Assembly: GCA_029817715.1 (NCBI GenBank)
Contig: JARUPY010000487.1
Span: 62,001 to 126,000 of the forward strand
Direction of reading: 5' to 3'
Origin: Melastoma dodecandrum
Lineage: Eukaryota > Streptophyta > Magnoliopsida > Myrtales > Melastomataceae
Length of the DNA stretch: 64,000 bases
Shown: positions 44,752-56,300 of the stretch, in pieces
How the letters are laid out: every line of letters begins with the position of its first letter
Position numbering within the stretch: position 1 is the stretch's first letter
Translations under genes and position numbers: made by a program
The notes under the pieces: generated by a model
Database searches by the model: none
The model's input: only the letters and a program-made list of their open reading frames with translations
Told to the model about the DNA's origin: nothing

Positions 44752-45124
44752 TCACCACCAGGGACGACAGACGCACTTATAGTGGTAAGCGCTGTGCATC
44801 GGGTCATTCCCTTCCAACGGGACTTGCTCCGCGGTGCACCTGAACCGGCATCCCCTGCATTCGTTGAACGTGCATGTCGGCCTCCTCGAGCCGATCATCA
44901 GCCTCCTCGGGTTCACGTACCGTTGCTCCCTTTTGGCTGGCTCGGGGGGTCGGGGCATTGTTGTGCACCCTGACACGAGACAGCCGACGAGGTAAAACGA
45001 ACATTGCGAGCGTCCTTCAATTGCGAGAAACAAAAAACGCCTTGAGAGCATGATTACCTGGGAGGAAGAGAGCCGTGCAGAAGGAAATGAGAAGCAGAAG
45101 GCCGAATAGCTGGTTCCCGGCCAT
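44752..45124 (-). CDS. EPFL9: EPIDERMAL PATTERNING FACTOR-like 9 (STOMAGEN) precursor
   Basis: Exon 1 (45124-45058) encodes a signal peptide, MAGNQLFGLLLLISFCTALF. Exon 2 (44969-44752) joins in phase 1 and gives a short pro-region and the mature peptide; total 94 residues. The C-terminal part, PTCTFNECRGCRFRC then AEQVPLEGNDP and SAYHYKCVC, carries the six cysteines and the EGNDP block typical of STOMAGEN. The peptide is made in mesophyll and promotes stomata by competing with EPF1/2 at ERECTA-family and TMM receptors. Unusual: IGSRRPT where the Arabidopsis peptide has IGSTAPT, and the tail CRPWW where it has CHR. A Cys in the pro-region directly follows the splice junction. The relative recalled is At4g12970. 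Confidence 0.9.
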
Positions 45125-45842
45125 CGGGAATGGCCACGAGAAAGTGATGGAGGAGGAGGAGGAAGAAGAAGAAGAATGGAGAAGGTAATTACGTGGGTTT
45201 GCGGTCAATTGGAGACACGATAGGAGATACAGAATATAATGCAAACAACTCATCGACAGTGGGAAGACAGTCCATAAGACAGTCCGTTATGTCCGGGACA
45301 AGGATTCCCAGGAGGTCCCCCAACTCAAAGAGGGACACTTTCTTCACACTCAAAATAATAGAATCTTGTAGAAGACCCTGGAGACAACAAACAAACAAGC
45401 AGGGCAATGCCTGAGAAGAGACATGGAGTGGAGTGCAAACGGACGAGTTCTTTAAGATGGCTGCCAAAGATGGGGTAGAGGGGGAGAGTACCATTATTGT
45501 ACCTCTCACAGCCTCTGGTTAAGACACAGCACCATGTCCAATTGTACTTTTGCTGACCAAACCAGAGTCCCCCACAGGAAATATCAACAAATGAACTACT
45601 GGAAACAAGCAGGAGCCTACAGATAATGGGCTTGGTCTTTTATCGTCCGGTTAAAATCACATGTTATTGGGCCTAAGCCCAAGTCATGGCGAGTGGTTAG
45701 AATTAGGAGGACGCACCCCAAGTCACTCGTTATTGGACGTGGGGTAATTTGATTGATCGCTGGGAATCAATGACCAAATTTTCATTAACTAATCCAAATC
45801 TAATTTATTTTAGATAATCCATTACACACTAAATCACGTCAT
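45125..45842. other. EPFL9 upstream region and AIR12 downstream region
   Basis: 0.7 kb. A minus-strand open stretch at 45189-45509 has no recognisable domain and probably lies in the EPFL9 promoter or leader. Nothing else is seen. Confidence 0.5.
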
Positions 45843-46547
45843 TTAGAATGCCATCCCAAAAGCCAATGCCAAGACCCCCGCCGACCACCCGATCCTCGTC
45901 CCGGCGCCCTTGTCGGGGTTGGGGGCATCCCCGCCTCCCGGCGAGGGAGACTTGGCCGCGGATGAGATCAGCTCCAGCTTCCCCGTGCTCTGCTTGTTGT
46001 CATTGCCCAACGGGTGTATCCTCGGCCGTGTCCCGTTCACCACTCCCCCCACCTGCCACACCTGGTTAAGGCTCGTGGCTGACGCGGGGACCTTGACGGA
46101 CGCGAACAGCCGTATGTTACCGTCCGCCTCGTCGGCCGCGAGGCCCCACACGTTGAACGATAGCGGCGACTCGACGACGGACGAATACGACGACATGTTG
46201 AAAGTCTTGACGACGACAGTGGATCCACCGGAGGGCTTCAGGGCGACGATGGCCTGCGCGCCTACCATCCCAGTGGCTGTCGGGTTGATGGCCCAGGATA
46301 CCCAGGCGCCGTTGGGGGCGGGGGGTGCTATGTATGCGATGGAGAGGGAGGAGTTGGCCTGGTCGTAGGTGAAGTGGAGGGTGGCGTTGAGGTAGGGGAG
46401 GTCCGTGCAGTTCGCGAAGGTCCGGCCCGATGGGAGGGTCTTGGCTTGCGTGGCACAGGTGTTCTGGGATACGACGGTGGACGGCAGAAGGAGAAGGAAC
46501 GTGGCCGTGATCACGAAGGCGAGGAGAGTTGAGCGGCCGATCGACAT
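45843..46547 (-). CDS. AIR12: AIR12-like GPI-anchored DOMON protein
   Basis: A single exon of 234 residues. The signal peptide MSIGRSTLLAFVITATFLLL ends near residue 27. The DOMON/DUF568 domain follows with CATQAKTLPSGRTFANC, ATLHFTYDQANSSLSIAY, GAWVSWAINPTATGMVGAQA and RPRIHPLGNDN. A Ser/Pro linker and a C-terminal hydrophobic segment (about residues 217-234) suggest GPI anchoring. AIR12 is an extracellular, auxin-inducible b-type cytochrome linked to plasma-membrane redox and apoplastic ROS; Met of TGMVG and His of RIHPLG match the positions expected for haem ligands in the family. A TATA box lies 66 bp upstream. It matches At3g07390 as remembered, a neighbour of CHIP and PUB9. Confidence 0.9.
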   Translation of the reverse strand: MSIGRSTLLAFVITATFLLLLPSTVVSQNTCATQAKTLPSGRTFANCTDLPYLNATLHFTYDQANSSLSIAYIAPPAPNGAWVSWAINPTATGMVGAQAIVALKPSGGSTVVVKTFNMSSYSSVVESPLSFNVWGLAADEADGNIRLFASVKVPASATSLNQVWQVGGVVNGTRPRIHPLGNDNKQSTGKLELISSAAKSPSPGGGDAPNPDKGAGTRIGWSAGVLALAFGMAF

Positions 46548-46613
46548 GTCGTTGATAATACTGTGGAATGAAATTAGGTGATGGTTAGGGAGTCACAATA
46601 TTTACCAGTATAT

Positions 46614-46622
46614 CTATTTATA
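46614..46622 (-). promoter_or_regulatory. TATA box of the AIR12-like gene
   Basis: The minus strand reads TATAAATAG, a textbook TATA box, 66-75 bp before the ATG at 46547. Confidence 0.7.
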
Positions 46623-48176
46623 ATCAAATTTCATTTAAAAAATCCTTATTTAGGTATTATTTGATACAGCAGGGATTTACTTGGACACCGAAGCCAAATT
46701 AGTAAAAGTAACGTCCAAATTTGGACATGATGTAATGATTAATTAATTTACTCTTGAATAAATTCTAGTCGTTCGTGTTGTGATTAATTCAATTTTTTTT
46801 TTTAATATGCATTTTATTATTTTCTTTATTACGGTATTTGGATATAAATTTGATAGAATTTACACTAAAACAATTCATTACAAAGGCCGGCTGGAAAAGC
46901 ATTACCCCTCCCAACGTGATTTACTTTGCAACTTATGGTATGAAATCAACGCCCCATAAATTGGGATTGAATCGGATCCACCCCCCGAAATCAACATGAT
47001 TAATGTTCTCTCCTCGTCTGAATTGTTGGGGTGGTGGAAATAAAGATTTCTTTTTTGTTTTGTTATTACCGGCGTGACGATGATGTTGATGATCAATCTC
47101 ATTCGTCCGAAACCAAGGTAAAGATTGAAGACAGGAAAAGAACGAAGGCCGGGCAGGAAAGAAGAAACAAAATGATGGATTATTATTATTGCCGGAAAAT
47201 GAATAAATATATAAAGATAATATTGGGGTAGATTTTACGTATGTTTGACTCAATTGGAAATTAAAGGAAAACAAACCATGAGATAAAAATATCTCGGGTT
47301 GTGTCGTTTCATGCTCGCGAGGTATCTGGGGACGGCAGCTGGGATCCAAACGCTTGCCTGCACAGAAACCCATGCGAATGCAACCCCCCAGGTTTGCTTT
47401 CAACCGTCATTGCGACGGGCACGCCGTAACGAAAGCTCACCCGGAACGTTCAACGAGTATGTCAGGGCCGTGCGCAAGGTCGAGGTTCCCCCGTGTCATG
47501 TAAAAAGGATGGAAACCTACCTACCTGCTGCCCTGTCCGAAAAGCCCCAAAATTTGTTACCGACCTATATCCAATTCCAAAGTGTCCGAGAGAGTCCACG
47601 GGCTTTCGGGCCAGGGGGCCTTGTTTGGATCGGTCCCGCCGACGCTATTCCAGTTACGCGTAGTTCCAAGCCTGTTTCCTTCGAAAACAACCGGTAGCAA
47701 CCTTACGGTGGCCGGACGAAAGAGAGCTCTTCAAATTCATAGTCCGAAGTTATTACTAGATGAACCATTTAGATGGGATTCCCGAAGTTATTACTAGATG
47801 TATTACCACACTCCGAAGGGTTAGGGCCAATGTTTTAATTTGCTAGCAAGTACGTCCCCAAGTAACACATGGGGATAGGCGAGCTTAGTGACTAATTCTG
47901 CTTCTTATGGTTGTCCGAGCCGATACATAATGTTACACAATAATTGCAGGTTTTTGAACTGAAAGCTCAATAATCTACTTATTTTACTTGTAGTCTTCAG
48001 ATTTTTTTATGCGGAAAGTACTTGGTTTTTAAAGTAAAGAATATTATCTGGTCATTTTTAGTTAGATCTCAATGAAAAAGGAAAACAGGCAGGACTGTGT
48101 GATGCCTTTGTTGCACCAATATCACTTGTTACATCTCCTACTTGGAAACTTGTAATAATCACCTGCTTGCTATCAG
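46623..48176. other. Intergenic DNA between AIR12 and the CHIP relic
   Basis: 1.55 kb. Open stretches at 46933-47403 (minus) and 47299-47797 (plus) have no recognisable domains. The TPR exons expected for CHIP are not found here. Confidence 0.5.
47744..47800. repeat. 19-bp direct repeat pair
   Basis: CCGAAGTTATTACTAGATG occurs at 47744-47762 and again at 47782-47800, a 38-bp period. This could be a small tandem duplication or a footprint of a lost insertion. Confidence 0.8.
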
Positions 48177-48994
48177 GCTATGGATCTGGGGAGGGGTGCA
48201 CATCCCAGGAGTTACATTATAGAAGAGATATGGCAGTGGTAGCGGGATTCTACAAAGCATTCTCGGGAACTTCAGAATTTGAAGTATGTGACATTGGATT
48301 TTGAGTTTTCGACTGATTAATAAGTTATATTTTTCCTTTTTATGATGGGCTTTGTGTGAGGTTTAGATAGTTACTGTTTCGGATTCATAGCCAGATGCTA
48401 CTACCAGAGGCCTTTTCTTCTCTTCTAATCCATGCTTCTCTTCCAGAGAAACATGTGAGTTGGCATTGGAAGAGAAGCTTTCTCTCGACAATTCTGAGAA
48501 GGAAGGATTTTTGGATGATATGACCCATTGTCGTTCAGAGAAACTGGAGGCTTTGGAACGCGTTTTCCAGAAAGCGGGGGAAGCCGACATCCCCTCAGAG
48601 GTTACCTCTTTATGCTTCTACATTATTGAATTGTCCAGGCTTTAGTTTTCTGTTCTTTGCCACCGAGAGACTCTACTTCCAGGTGCCTGATTACCTATGC
48701 TGTAAAATTACTCTTGACATATTCCGTGATCCTGTCATTACTCCTAGTGGATTGACTTATGAGAGAGCAACGCTGCTGGAGCATCTTCACAAGGTAACCG
48801 ATTAGTTCTTCCGTGCGAGGTTACCATTTCGCGTAACATCTACTTATCAAGTCTTGTTAGGGAGCCAGGTTGGTAGATTTGATCCAACCACACGTGAGCC
48901 GCTAAATCCATCCCAACTCGTGCCAAACTTGGCCATAAAAGCTGCCGTCCAAGCATATCTAGAGGAGCACGGATGGGCATATAAGATGTTTTAA
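48177..48994 (+). pseudogene. CHIP E3 ubiquitin ligase, 5'-truncated relic with intact U-box
   Basis: Preserved exons: 48177-48224 (MDLGRGAHP, SYIIEEIWQ), 48447-48600 ([38 protein letters not shown]), 48683-48793 ([35 protein letters not shown]) and 48869-48994 (VGRFDPTTREPLNPSQLVPN, VQAYLEEHGWAYKMF, stop). The last three are in frame and make an intact coil-plus-U-box. The N-terminal TPR domain, which in CHIP binds Hsp70/Hsp90, is missing. After IWQ the sequence reads W-stop, with about 30 bp of the helical region lost and the following donor site altered (GAAGTATG). CHIP ubiquitinates misfolded chaperone clients. At3g07370 is the relative recalled, next to PUB9. Confidence 0.78.
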
Positions 48995-50079
48995 CGTCCG
49001 CATTTTGTTGGGTATATAGCAGGTTACATAGCACGTGCTGTTTTCTTCAAGGTGCAACCGATTAATTCCTTTTGTGATTGATTTGTGTTGTCCTGTGAGG
49101 TTTGTTGGGTTCACGCTGACATATAAGTCACCATATGTCAATTGCAAAGCAACCAATTGGAAAATATAGACTGGCCCGACTGTACAGGTATATAGAGTCA
49201 ATAGTACATTACGAAATTTCAGGTGCAACTGTTCGAGTCATTTTATGTAATGCATTCTTATGAACAACGATAAAAGCTGTGGGCGACCTTCATTGGTCCA
49301 TCAGGCATGGGAAGTGCAGTCTAATCATTGCTTTTTGGGTCTGCTTGAATGTTCTGAAGCTGGAGCAATGTCTGTGTTCTGGATCATTCAGAGGGACTCG
49401 TGATTAGTGTCCCACTTAGGTGGGGGTTGATTGTTGGTGAGCCCCAGCCGAAACCAGTTTGAACAAGAGAGGGCATGGTGTGCAATGTGGGTTAGTTATG
49501 GCTAATGGGGTCTGCCTCTTGCCTTTGCCTCCTTGTGGGCACATGCTTTTGTTTGCTACTGAGCCTGATCCAAACAAAACGCCAGTTCATGCATGAAAAG
49601 CCTCATGTCTTTAAAGATCCATCATGCTTCAGACCAGACTAATTGTTGCAGTAGTGTATGTTTTATAGATCGAAAGGTGCTGCGGCTGACAACTTAGGTA
49701 CACACCCTTCAATAGTCCCCATCTTTTTCTTGCATTGCCTCTTTTTGCCACCTCACCTGCCTGTGTTCTTCCCTGACATCAATTTGGGAAACATTATCTC
49801 CGCGTTTGGAGCAACAATCATCACATGGTGTGGGTCTTGGAGTTCCTGTCCTCCCTCAGATGATTTCCTTTTCATGACCTCAGATGCCTTCTGGTGGCAG
49901 CTGCAGATACATTTCCCGTGTGGCCTTTTCCCCAGACTTAAGGTTCTACACTGTTGCACACATCATCGCCAAGGTATCCAATGCATCATCATCTGCAAGT
50001 TGCATCGACTTAGGTAGCCAACTGATGCTGCCCGAGTTTGAGTTTTCGACGTGTCGTTCCAAACCTTGTTTCTTGGAAA

Positions 50080-50095
50080 GGGGGGGGGGGGGGGG
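50080..50095. repeat. G homopolymer run
   Basis: Sixteen consecutive G between the CHIP relic and PUB9. The exact length may be unreliable. Confidence 0.8.
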
Positions 50096-50778
50096 TCATG
50101 CCCAGTAAGAACACAACAAAGGAGAAAGGTAAATGATAAAGATGGTCCATCAGAAAGCCAAGAAACAAAAGTCTGGATGGAGATGCCTGCTTCCCTTTTG
50201 TACTCAACGAAGGGTATGGAATAAAAGGATGTCTTTATGTATTCCCCTTTTTACGAGTTCTCTGGCTCCATTGTCGTCATTGACAATGACCCTTTTTCAT
50301 CTTTGGCATTGGTTTTGGGGTTGTTCCAAAGGTCATGGGAGGGAGCACGAGTCCTTGTGAGAATTGGGTGAGAAGACCCCATCAACAAGCTGTCGATATC
50401 GAGTGATGTAGAAAGGATAGCCCACATGAGGATGCGAATTATTTACACGTGATTGGTCTGTGGCGATGATAAAACGAGTACTTAAATTTCCCCTGGCATT
50501 ATACGGATTTCAAAGGAACGTGGATGGCGGGGCTTGGGGATGACATCTTTGTATTGTTCCCGCCATGTATCCAAAGGGGACAAAAACTAGTAAGAGGGGC
50601 ACAGCAACTGTTCCATTCCGGACTTTCACAGAAAGGCAGATGGAAGGGGCAGTGACCATCTTTTGATTGGACCACTACTTTTCACAGATCTTGCATTTGC
50701 CAATTCAAAGTCGGCACATTTTTGAACCATTCATTATTTCACCTCAAGATATTTGATATTTGTATGTAGTAGGCAGAG

Positions 50779-50808
50779 GTAGTAGTAGTTGTAGTAGTAG
50801 TAGTAGTG
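50779..50808. repeat. (TAG)n microsatellite
   Basis: About nine TAG units with one interruption (TTG), roughly 220 bp beyond the PUB9 stop codon. Confidence 0.85.
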
Positions 50809-51024
50809 CTCGGTTTTATCCACAGAAAGTTGCCCAAAACTTAAAAAGAAAAAAGAAGACTCACCCCAGAAGGCAGAAAACTTAGGTGATGGTAGCAGAG
50901 AAGGATTCACAGTGCGGACGGACGGACGACCTGGAAAACATATGCCTCAGATCGGCATTCGACAACTATGGCTGTGCCGTGCCGTAAAATAGATGATGGG
51001 AATATACAGGGACATCGGCCATTT

Positions 51025-53307
51025 TCAAGCAGTGTGCGTGAGGTTCACGGCACGATTCAGTCTCTCGAGTACTCCGTTTGCTTTCCTCTTCGCACGGGAG
51101 GTGCCATTTCGAGCAAGGTCGGAGATTGTGCCATACAGGGTTTCCTCCTCCCTCAGTTCCTTGAACTTGGTTCGGTCGCTGAAGCAAATGGTGTGTAGGA
51201 TCGCTATACAGTTCTCTTTATTACGGGCGCAACTGGTCTCCCTTGTTACGCCCAACAGGCAGGGGACAGCTCCGAGCTCCCCCATTTCCTCAACTGCCTT
51301 CTGGTGGCTCGAGAGCATCGCAAGGATCGCCAGCAACTCATCCAAGTAGACATTACTCGCTATCTTCTTCAGTATCACTCCCACAGCGCCATCCCTAACG
51401 GCTCTCGCCCTGTTCTCGTGAATAATGCACAGGTTGAAGATGGCGGACGCCACGTCTGTCATGGCTTGCGGGTGGCCTTCGTCGAGTAAATCGATTAGGG
51501 GCTTAAGTGCACCTGATTTCCCGATCAGGGTCTTGTTCGAATCGAGAGCCGAGAGGGTGAAAAGGGTTGCAGCAGCATTGCTTCTTGTTTCAGTGGTACC
51601 CGACTTGAGTGCATCCAGCAGCAGAGGTATCACCGAAGGCATCTCTGCCACGAGTTTCTTGTTACTGTCATGTATCGAGAGATTAAGCAGTGTAGTTATC
51701 ACATCCTCCTGGAGGTCAAGGTGGGGCCGACTCTGCAATCCCTTACCACAGAGGGGGTTCAACAATATAGGGATAGCCTCCGGTGATTCCCCAAATAGAG
51801 CCCGGAAAGAGGGCATCCTCTTCGTTAGAGACCTGAGCTCCTTTGCAGCCTCCTTCTGTTCCACTATGCTCAACTCCATCTTCCCTAGCAGATTGACGAA
51901 ATGTTCTCTCTCAGCTTCGGACACTGAATCCTCGTCAATACAATGAACCGGATCTGAGAGCTCGATCCCCCTAGTTCTACACCATTTCACTATCATCTCC
52001 CTGATCAGAAAATTCGGCGTAAGGATCGTGTGTGAAAGAACTTGTTGGGTCAAGGGACACGTCCTATTCCCAGCTTTTAGCCATTTCTGTATAGAGGGGC
52101 GGTCGTACGTCTGCACGTCGATGAGACAATCAAAACACAGTCAAGAAACAGCGATCAAGTTATTATTCCCTGGTTATTAAATACACCTACACAAGAAGAT
52201 CAATTGGAGGTTGAGTGACCTCCCCTTCCATTGCTAATGACATGGGAGGTAAACACAGACAGATAAACTCATCAGCAATAAAACATAAACGGATACAGTT
52301 GCCAGCCCCCATCTCATCCACCACCACTACGAGTGGCATGAGGAAGGTAGCTGATTCATAAAGAGGGTAAGAGATTGACTGATTCCACACCACCAGAATT
52401 CACATGAAACGTCGACAGAACAGAACAAAATAAAGGGAACTGCCAAAATTTCCCACAGAATCATCGCATCTCAACAGAGACAGGGAGGGAAAAGGAGTTC
52501 GGGAGATGATTATCGAGATCAAACACAATTAGAGAAGTTAAAAACAGTACATCAAAATTCATGGAATGCAGAGCAGTAAAATTCATGGAATGCAGAGCAG
52601 TCCAGAGACGACGAGGCTGAAAAGAACATGACATTCTGGAGAACCAAAAAATGAAAAACACAACACCATCAATCACGGGTTACACCCAGAAGAAATAAAT
52701 TTTCCATCTTGAATGAAGAGGCGAACAAACTGTGAACATCGTAATAAACAATCAAGCTCCAAACTTTCAAAAAAAAAAAAAAACAGAAAGAATGAGAAGA
52801 GAACACCAAACATCTTTACCCAAGAATTTCATTCTTTCTTCTGTCTTTTCAGTATTCCGGTAATGATTCAATCGTTTAATTTTACAAACCCAAAAACAAG
52901 AAACAGAGCAACCCTATTTCAATCAGTCAGAAGAGAGAAAATATCATCAAACAAGAAACAGATAACCGAACAAATCAAAAACCGAATACAAAAATGAAGA
53001 AGGCGATCGTTCAGGATACCTGCCCGGTGGAAACAATCACGGGATCCCTCATGACCTCCTTGGAGATGGGACACCTGAACTCCTCGGGACAGTTAACACT
53101 CCTCAACGAACCAACCTTTTTCCTCCCAACCTTCAACTCCCTCAACGCCACCAACATCTCCTTGGCGTGATCAACCACCTCAGCTCCAGAATCCTCGTCT
53201 TCCACTATCCTCCTCACGACCCTCTCGAGCTCCCTCTTCAACTCCGCCACCCTCACCGCCTCCCCGCCTCCTCCTCCTCCTCCGCCGCCATCCGCCGTCT
53301 TCGCCAT
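51025..53307 (-). CDS. PUB9: U-box ARM-repeat E3 ubiquitin ligase, PUB9-type
   Basis: Two exons, 53307-53020 and 52110-51025, in phase 0 ([12 protein letters not shown]) give 457 residues. The start is the first ATG in frame (MAKTADGG, then nine Gly). The U-box spans about residues 74-148: [46 protein letters not shown]. It is followed by about six ARM repeats ([54 protein letters not shown]). These ligases transfer ubiquitin to substrates chosen by the ARM domain; PUB9 has been linked to ABA responses and receptor kinase interaction. The intron inside the U-box is at the position usual for this subfamily. It matches At3g07360 as remembered; DUF506, CHIP and AIR12 relatives flank it. Confidence 0.92.
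52554..52601. repeat. 24-bp perfect tandem duplication in the PUB9 intron
   Basis: AAAATTCATGGAATGCAGAG followed by CAGT occurs twice back to back within the intron (52111-53019). A poly-A run of about 14 lies near 52770. No function is evident. Confidence 0.85.
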
Positions 53308-56300
53308 CACCTCCCCTCCCCCCTCCCTCTTCCCCAACACACACACAACCCAAAAAACTCTCAGAAAACGAAGAAAGCCAACCGTCCGGCGTCCTCCATC
53401 AAATACCCAGTTGCGTACACGCGGCTCCCGTCGCCGGGAGCATGAAAAGATTGAATCTTGCGGTGGAATTCCTCAACCCAAGAGTCCAAAAGACTCTCTC
53501 TCTCTCCCCCCCGCCCCCTACAACTCCTCGGGTTTCATTTTTCTTTCTTTATGGGATGACGTGTCGGGGGGAGAGAATGAGGATTCCTACGTGGTTGGAG
53601 TGGGGAAGTGGAGTGAAAGCCCAAGTAGGAAGTGGGGGTGTTCGTTCGTGGGGGATGAAGAGGAGATGAAGAGGGAGGAGACGAATGAAATGGATGGATG
53701 GATGGATTGCCTGTGAGCTGGCTCGCCCCTCCTTTTTCATATGAGCAGATTCAATTATTTCCATCTGATCAGAGGTGGGGGGTACCTAAAACTTTATTCA
53801 ATTAATCAGAACAATTTTGGTCATTCTAACATCAAATGACTATTCATTACGTACTTGAGGTCTTATCATCATCAGTGGGTGAAATGAATCCTTTTTTATT
53901 GTGGGAGTTGTTTCCGCATTCATTAAGACAAGTGAATTCCACCGCAACAAACCAAATAAAAGGGGAAAATATGGGCAATTCTTTTTAATTTATTTCCATT
54001 TGAAATTCAAGCTGTGTTATAAGTATCTTGGGACTGTGTCTTTTAAAGAAGGTGGGGAGGATTTGTAGGTGTCTTTGACTTTTTATTGATTCGAATGGTC
54101 ATAAAAACTTTGCTATATGCAAGTAACCGAAATATCGGGCAAGAAAAGTACATGTTCACATAGCATTAATACTATAAACTACACAATTAACATCGTGTCC
54201 TAGGTTTCTAAACCATACTCTGAAAAAAACATAAATAAAAACTATAACATGATAACCGCACAAACGCGTGGTGGTCACAAAAGGAAAATCACCGAAAATG
54301 ACAAATCTTGATTGAGACCCTCGGGTGCTACCACAGAGTTTTAATATTCTATTTCCCAAAAACACAATATAACAAAAGGTTTTAAAAAAAATAGTTTATT
54401 TTACACTGAAATTGGAAGAAAAATAACTCGGGAAATGCTTTATCTATAATTTTAAAGAATTTTATTGTTAGAAGAAAAAACAGATATCGGAGATACCAAA
54501 TATGACATTTAAAGCAATGAAAAGGTCGGTTCATTTCCGACTTCAGAACAAAAAATTCGCTCATAATATTCATGGGAAAAGTTCTCTTTTTGCATAAATA
54601 TACAATTTCTTAGACATATTCAAACATATAAGCAAACCTTCAACGCGTTTTAAAATTAAAAATTCGTGGATATTTAATTTTTAAACGTCCGTTTCTAATC
54701 TAAAGAGGATGAAAAGAATAGAGCTGGTTTTGGTTCGAGACAAACACATTCAAACCTCTATATGCTAATAATTATCGAGAAAATAGAGGAAGGGGGCTAG
54801 CAATCTCCTACCAAACTAAAATTAGAAACTATTCATTGCCAAAATGACATTGATTGGGTAAGATTAAGAACAATCCCCCACCAATGAGAAAGGTGTCGAT
54901 CAACACCAAATCCTAATCCTATATCCATCCACTAGTTAAACTATTAAGGAATCCAACTTGGGATGACGACATTCGAGGGTTAGGCCCCGATTCATCCCAA
55001 CATTCATAGCGTCCGACCAAAGAACCCTTTGCTTGCGTAGGATTAGGATCATCCTCGGTATAATTGTTTGACTCGCTAACGCGTTAAGAAAATTAACACA
55101 GCATACGGTAGGTAGGTATTACTTTCATATTTTCACGTATAATATATATATATATAAAAAGAAGGCGAGCAAACAACCGCCGGGGGGGGGGTGGGATGGA
55201 TCCATGCAGAAAGCCAGCTGGGGAAGACGCGTGGATGAATTCCGTGACGATAAAGGAAGAGAAATCATGCGGCGACAAACATCATAATAACACGCTGAAA
55301 ATTTTAATATATAATCAAAAGATGGCGACGTGACCCTCCCCTCCTATAAAGGAGAAAACCGAGTCTTGTTGGTTGTCCTGTCACCACCACGCATCGGTGG
55401 TGGTGGTGGTGGTAAGCAGATGCGAAACAACAGACTGGTTGACCGACACCCTCCAGATAGACGTTGGATTTATGTTTATCCACGGACATTTCATGGAAGT
55501 GACGATAATTCAAGTGGATGGGAGAATAAATAAATGAGTTTTGAGTTTTATCGGGTTTCTTACCTAAACGTATGAATTTAGAGTTCGATGCATGTCGTTG
55601 GAGGAAGAATAAGAAGGAGAGGGAAAGGACGACAAGTGTCGCAGGAAACGTCAACACGTTGTTTAGGGGTGAGGAGGGCTTGAAAAGTTTCAAACCTCCC
55701 CCTTTTTGCAATTACAGGAAAAGGACTTCCTAAAGCAACCCTAATTTATCATCCCTCGAACCCCCCCCCCCCCATTCGTTGGGTCACTAACCCATGATGA
55801 CGTTCTGCGATCGGAGAACCAAAAGAATGGGTCAACTCAGAACCCCCCCACTCTATTACTTGGCTGCCGGGGAAAGGCAGGCTAATTAGGCATTTTTTGG
55901 TTAAATACCGAAATGAATTAAAAAAAAGGGGGTGTGCGATTGATGACTGATTAAGGTTTCTGTCGTTTGTTGTTGCATGCAATCGCTACGACTAACCCTA
56001 ACCCCCCCTTGGAGTCATCTTCTTCATCCGAATGAGACAATTCATTCGCTCCCAATAAGTTGTCGGTGCATCCCCCAATAAGTCGTGGGGGATTCAGTCG
56101 AGATGCGATCGCCTCCTTTTAGATTAGCAAACTAATCACGTTGATACACAGAGAGGCGACAAAGTTATGATAGGGTGGTGGTTTGGATATCCCATCGATC
56201 GTCATTTGTTTACAAAACCCCTTGTTTGGCCGAAGACGGATTCTACTAAATCACGTTTTCTGTCGATGGGATAAAGGAGAATATTTTGAAATAATGATAA

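Larger units (their letters stand above)
48995..51024. other. Intergenic DNA with simple repeats
   Basis: 2 kb without a supported gene. It includes a 16-G run at 50080-50095 and a (TAG)n tract at about 50779-50808. Confidence 0.55.

Noticed and set aside
44804..45004. Alternative frame across EPFL9 exon 2
   Set aside because: It lacks the six-cysteine pattern; the frame with CTFNECRGC and CVC is the family frame.
45189..45509. A 106-codon minus-strand ORF upstream of EPFL9
   Set aside because: No domain, and it overlaps the region expected for the EPFL9 leader and promoter.
46933..47797. Overlapping ORFs on both strands as genes
   Set aside because: Composition-driven open frames without domains; the plus and minus frames contradict each other.
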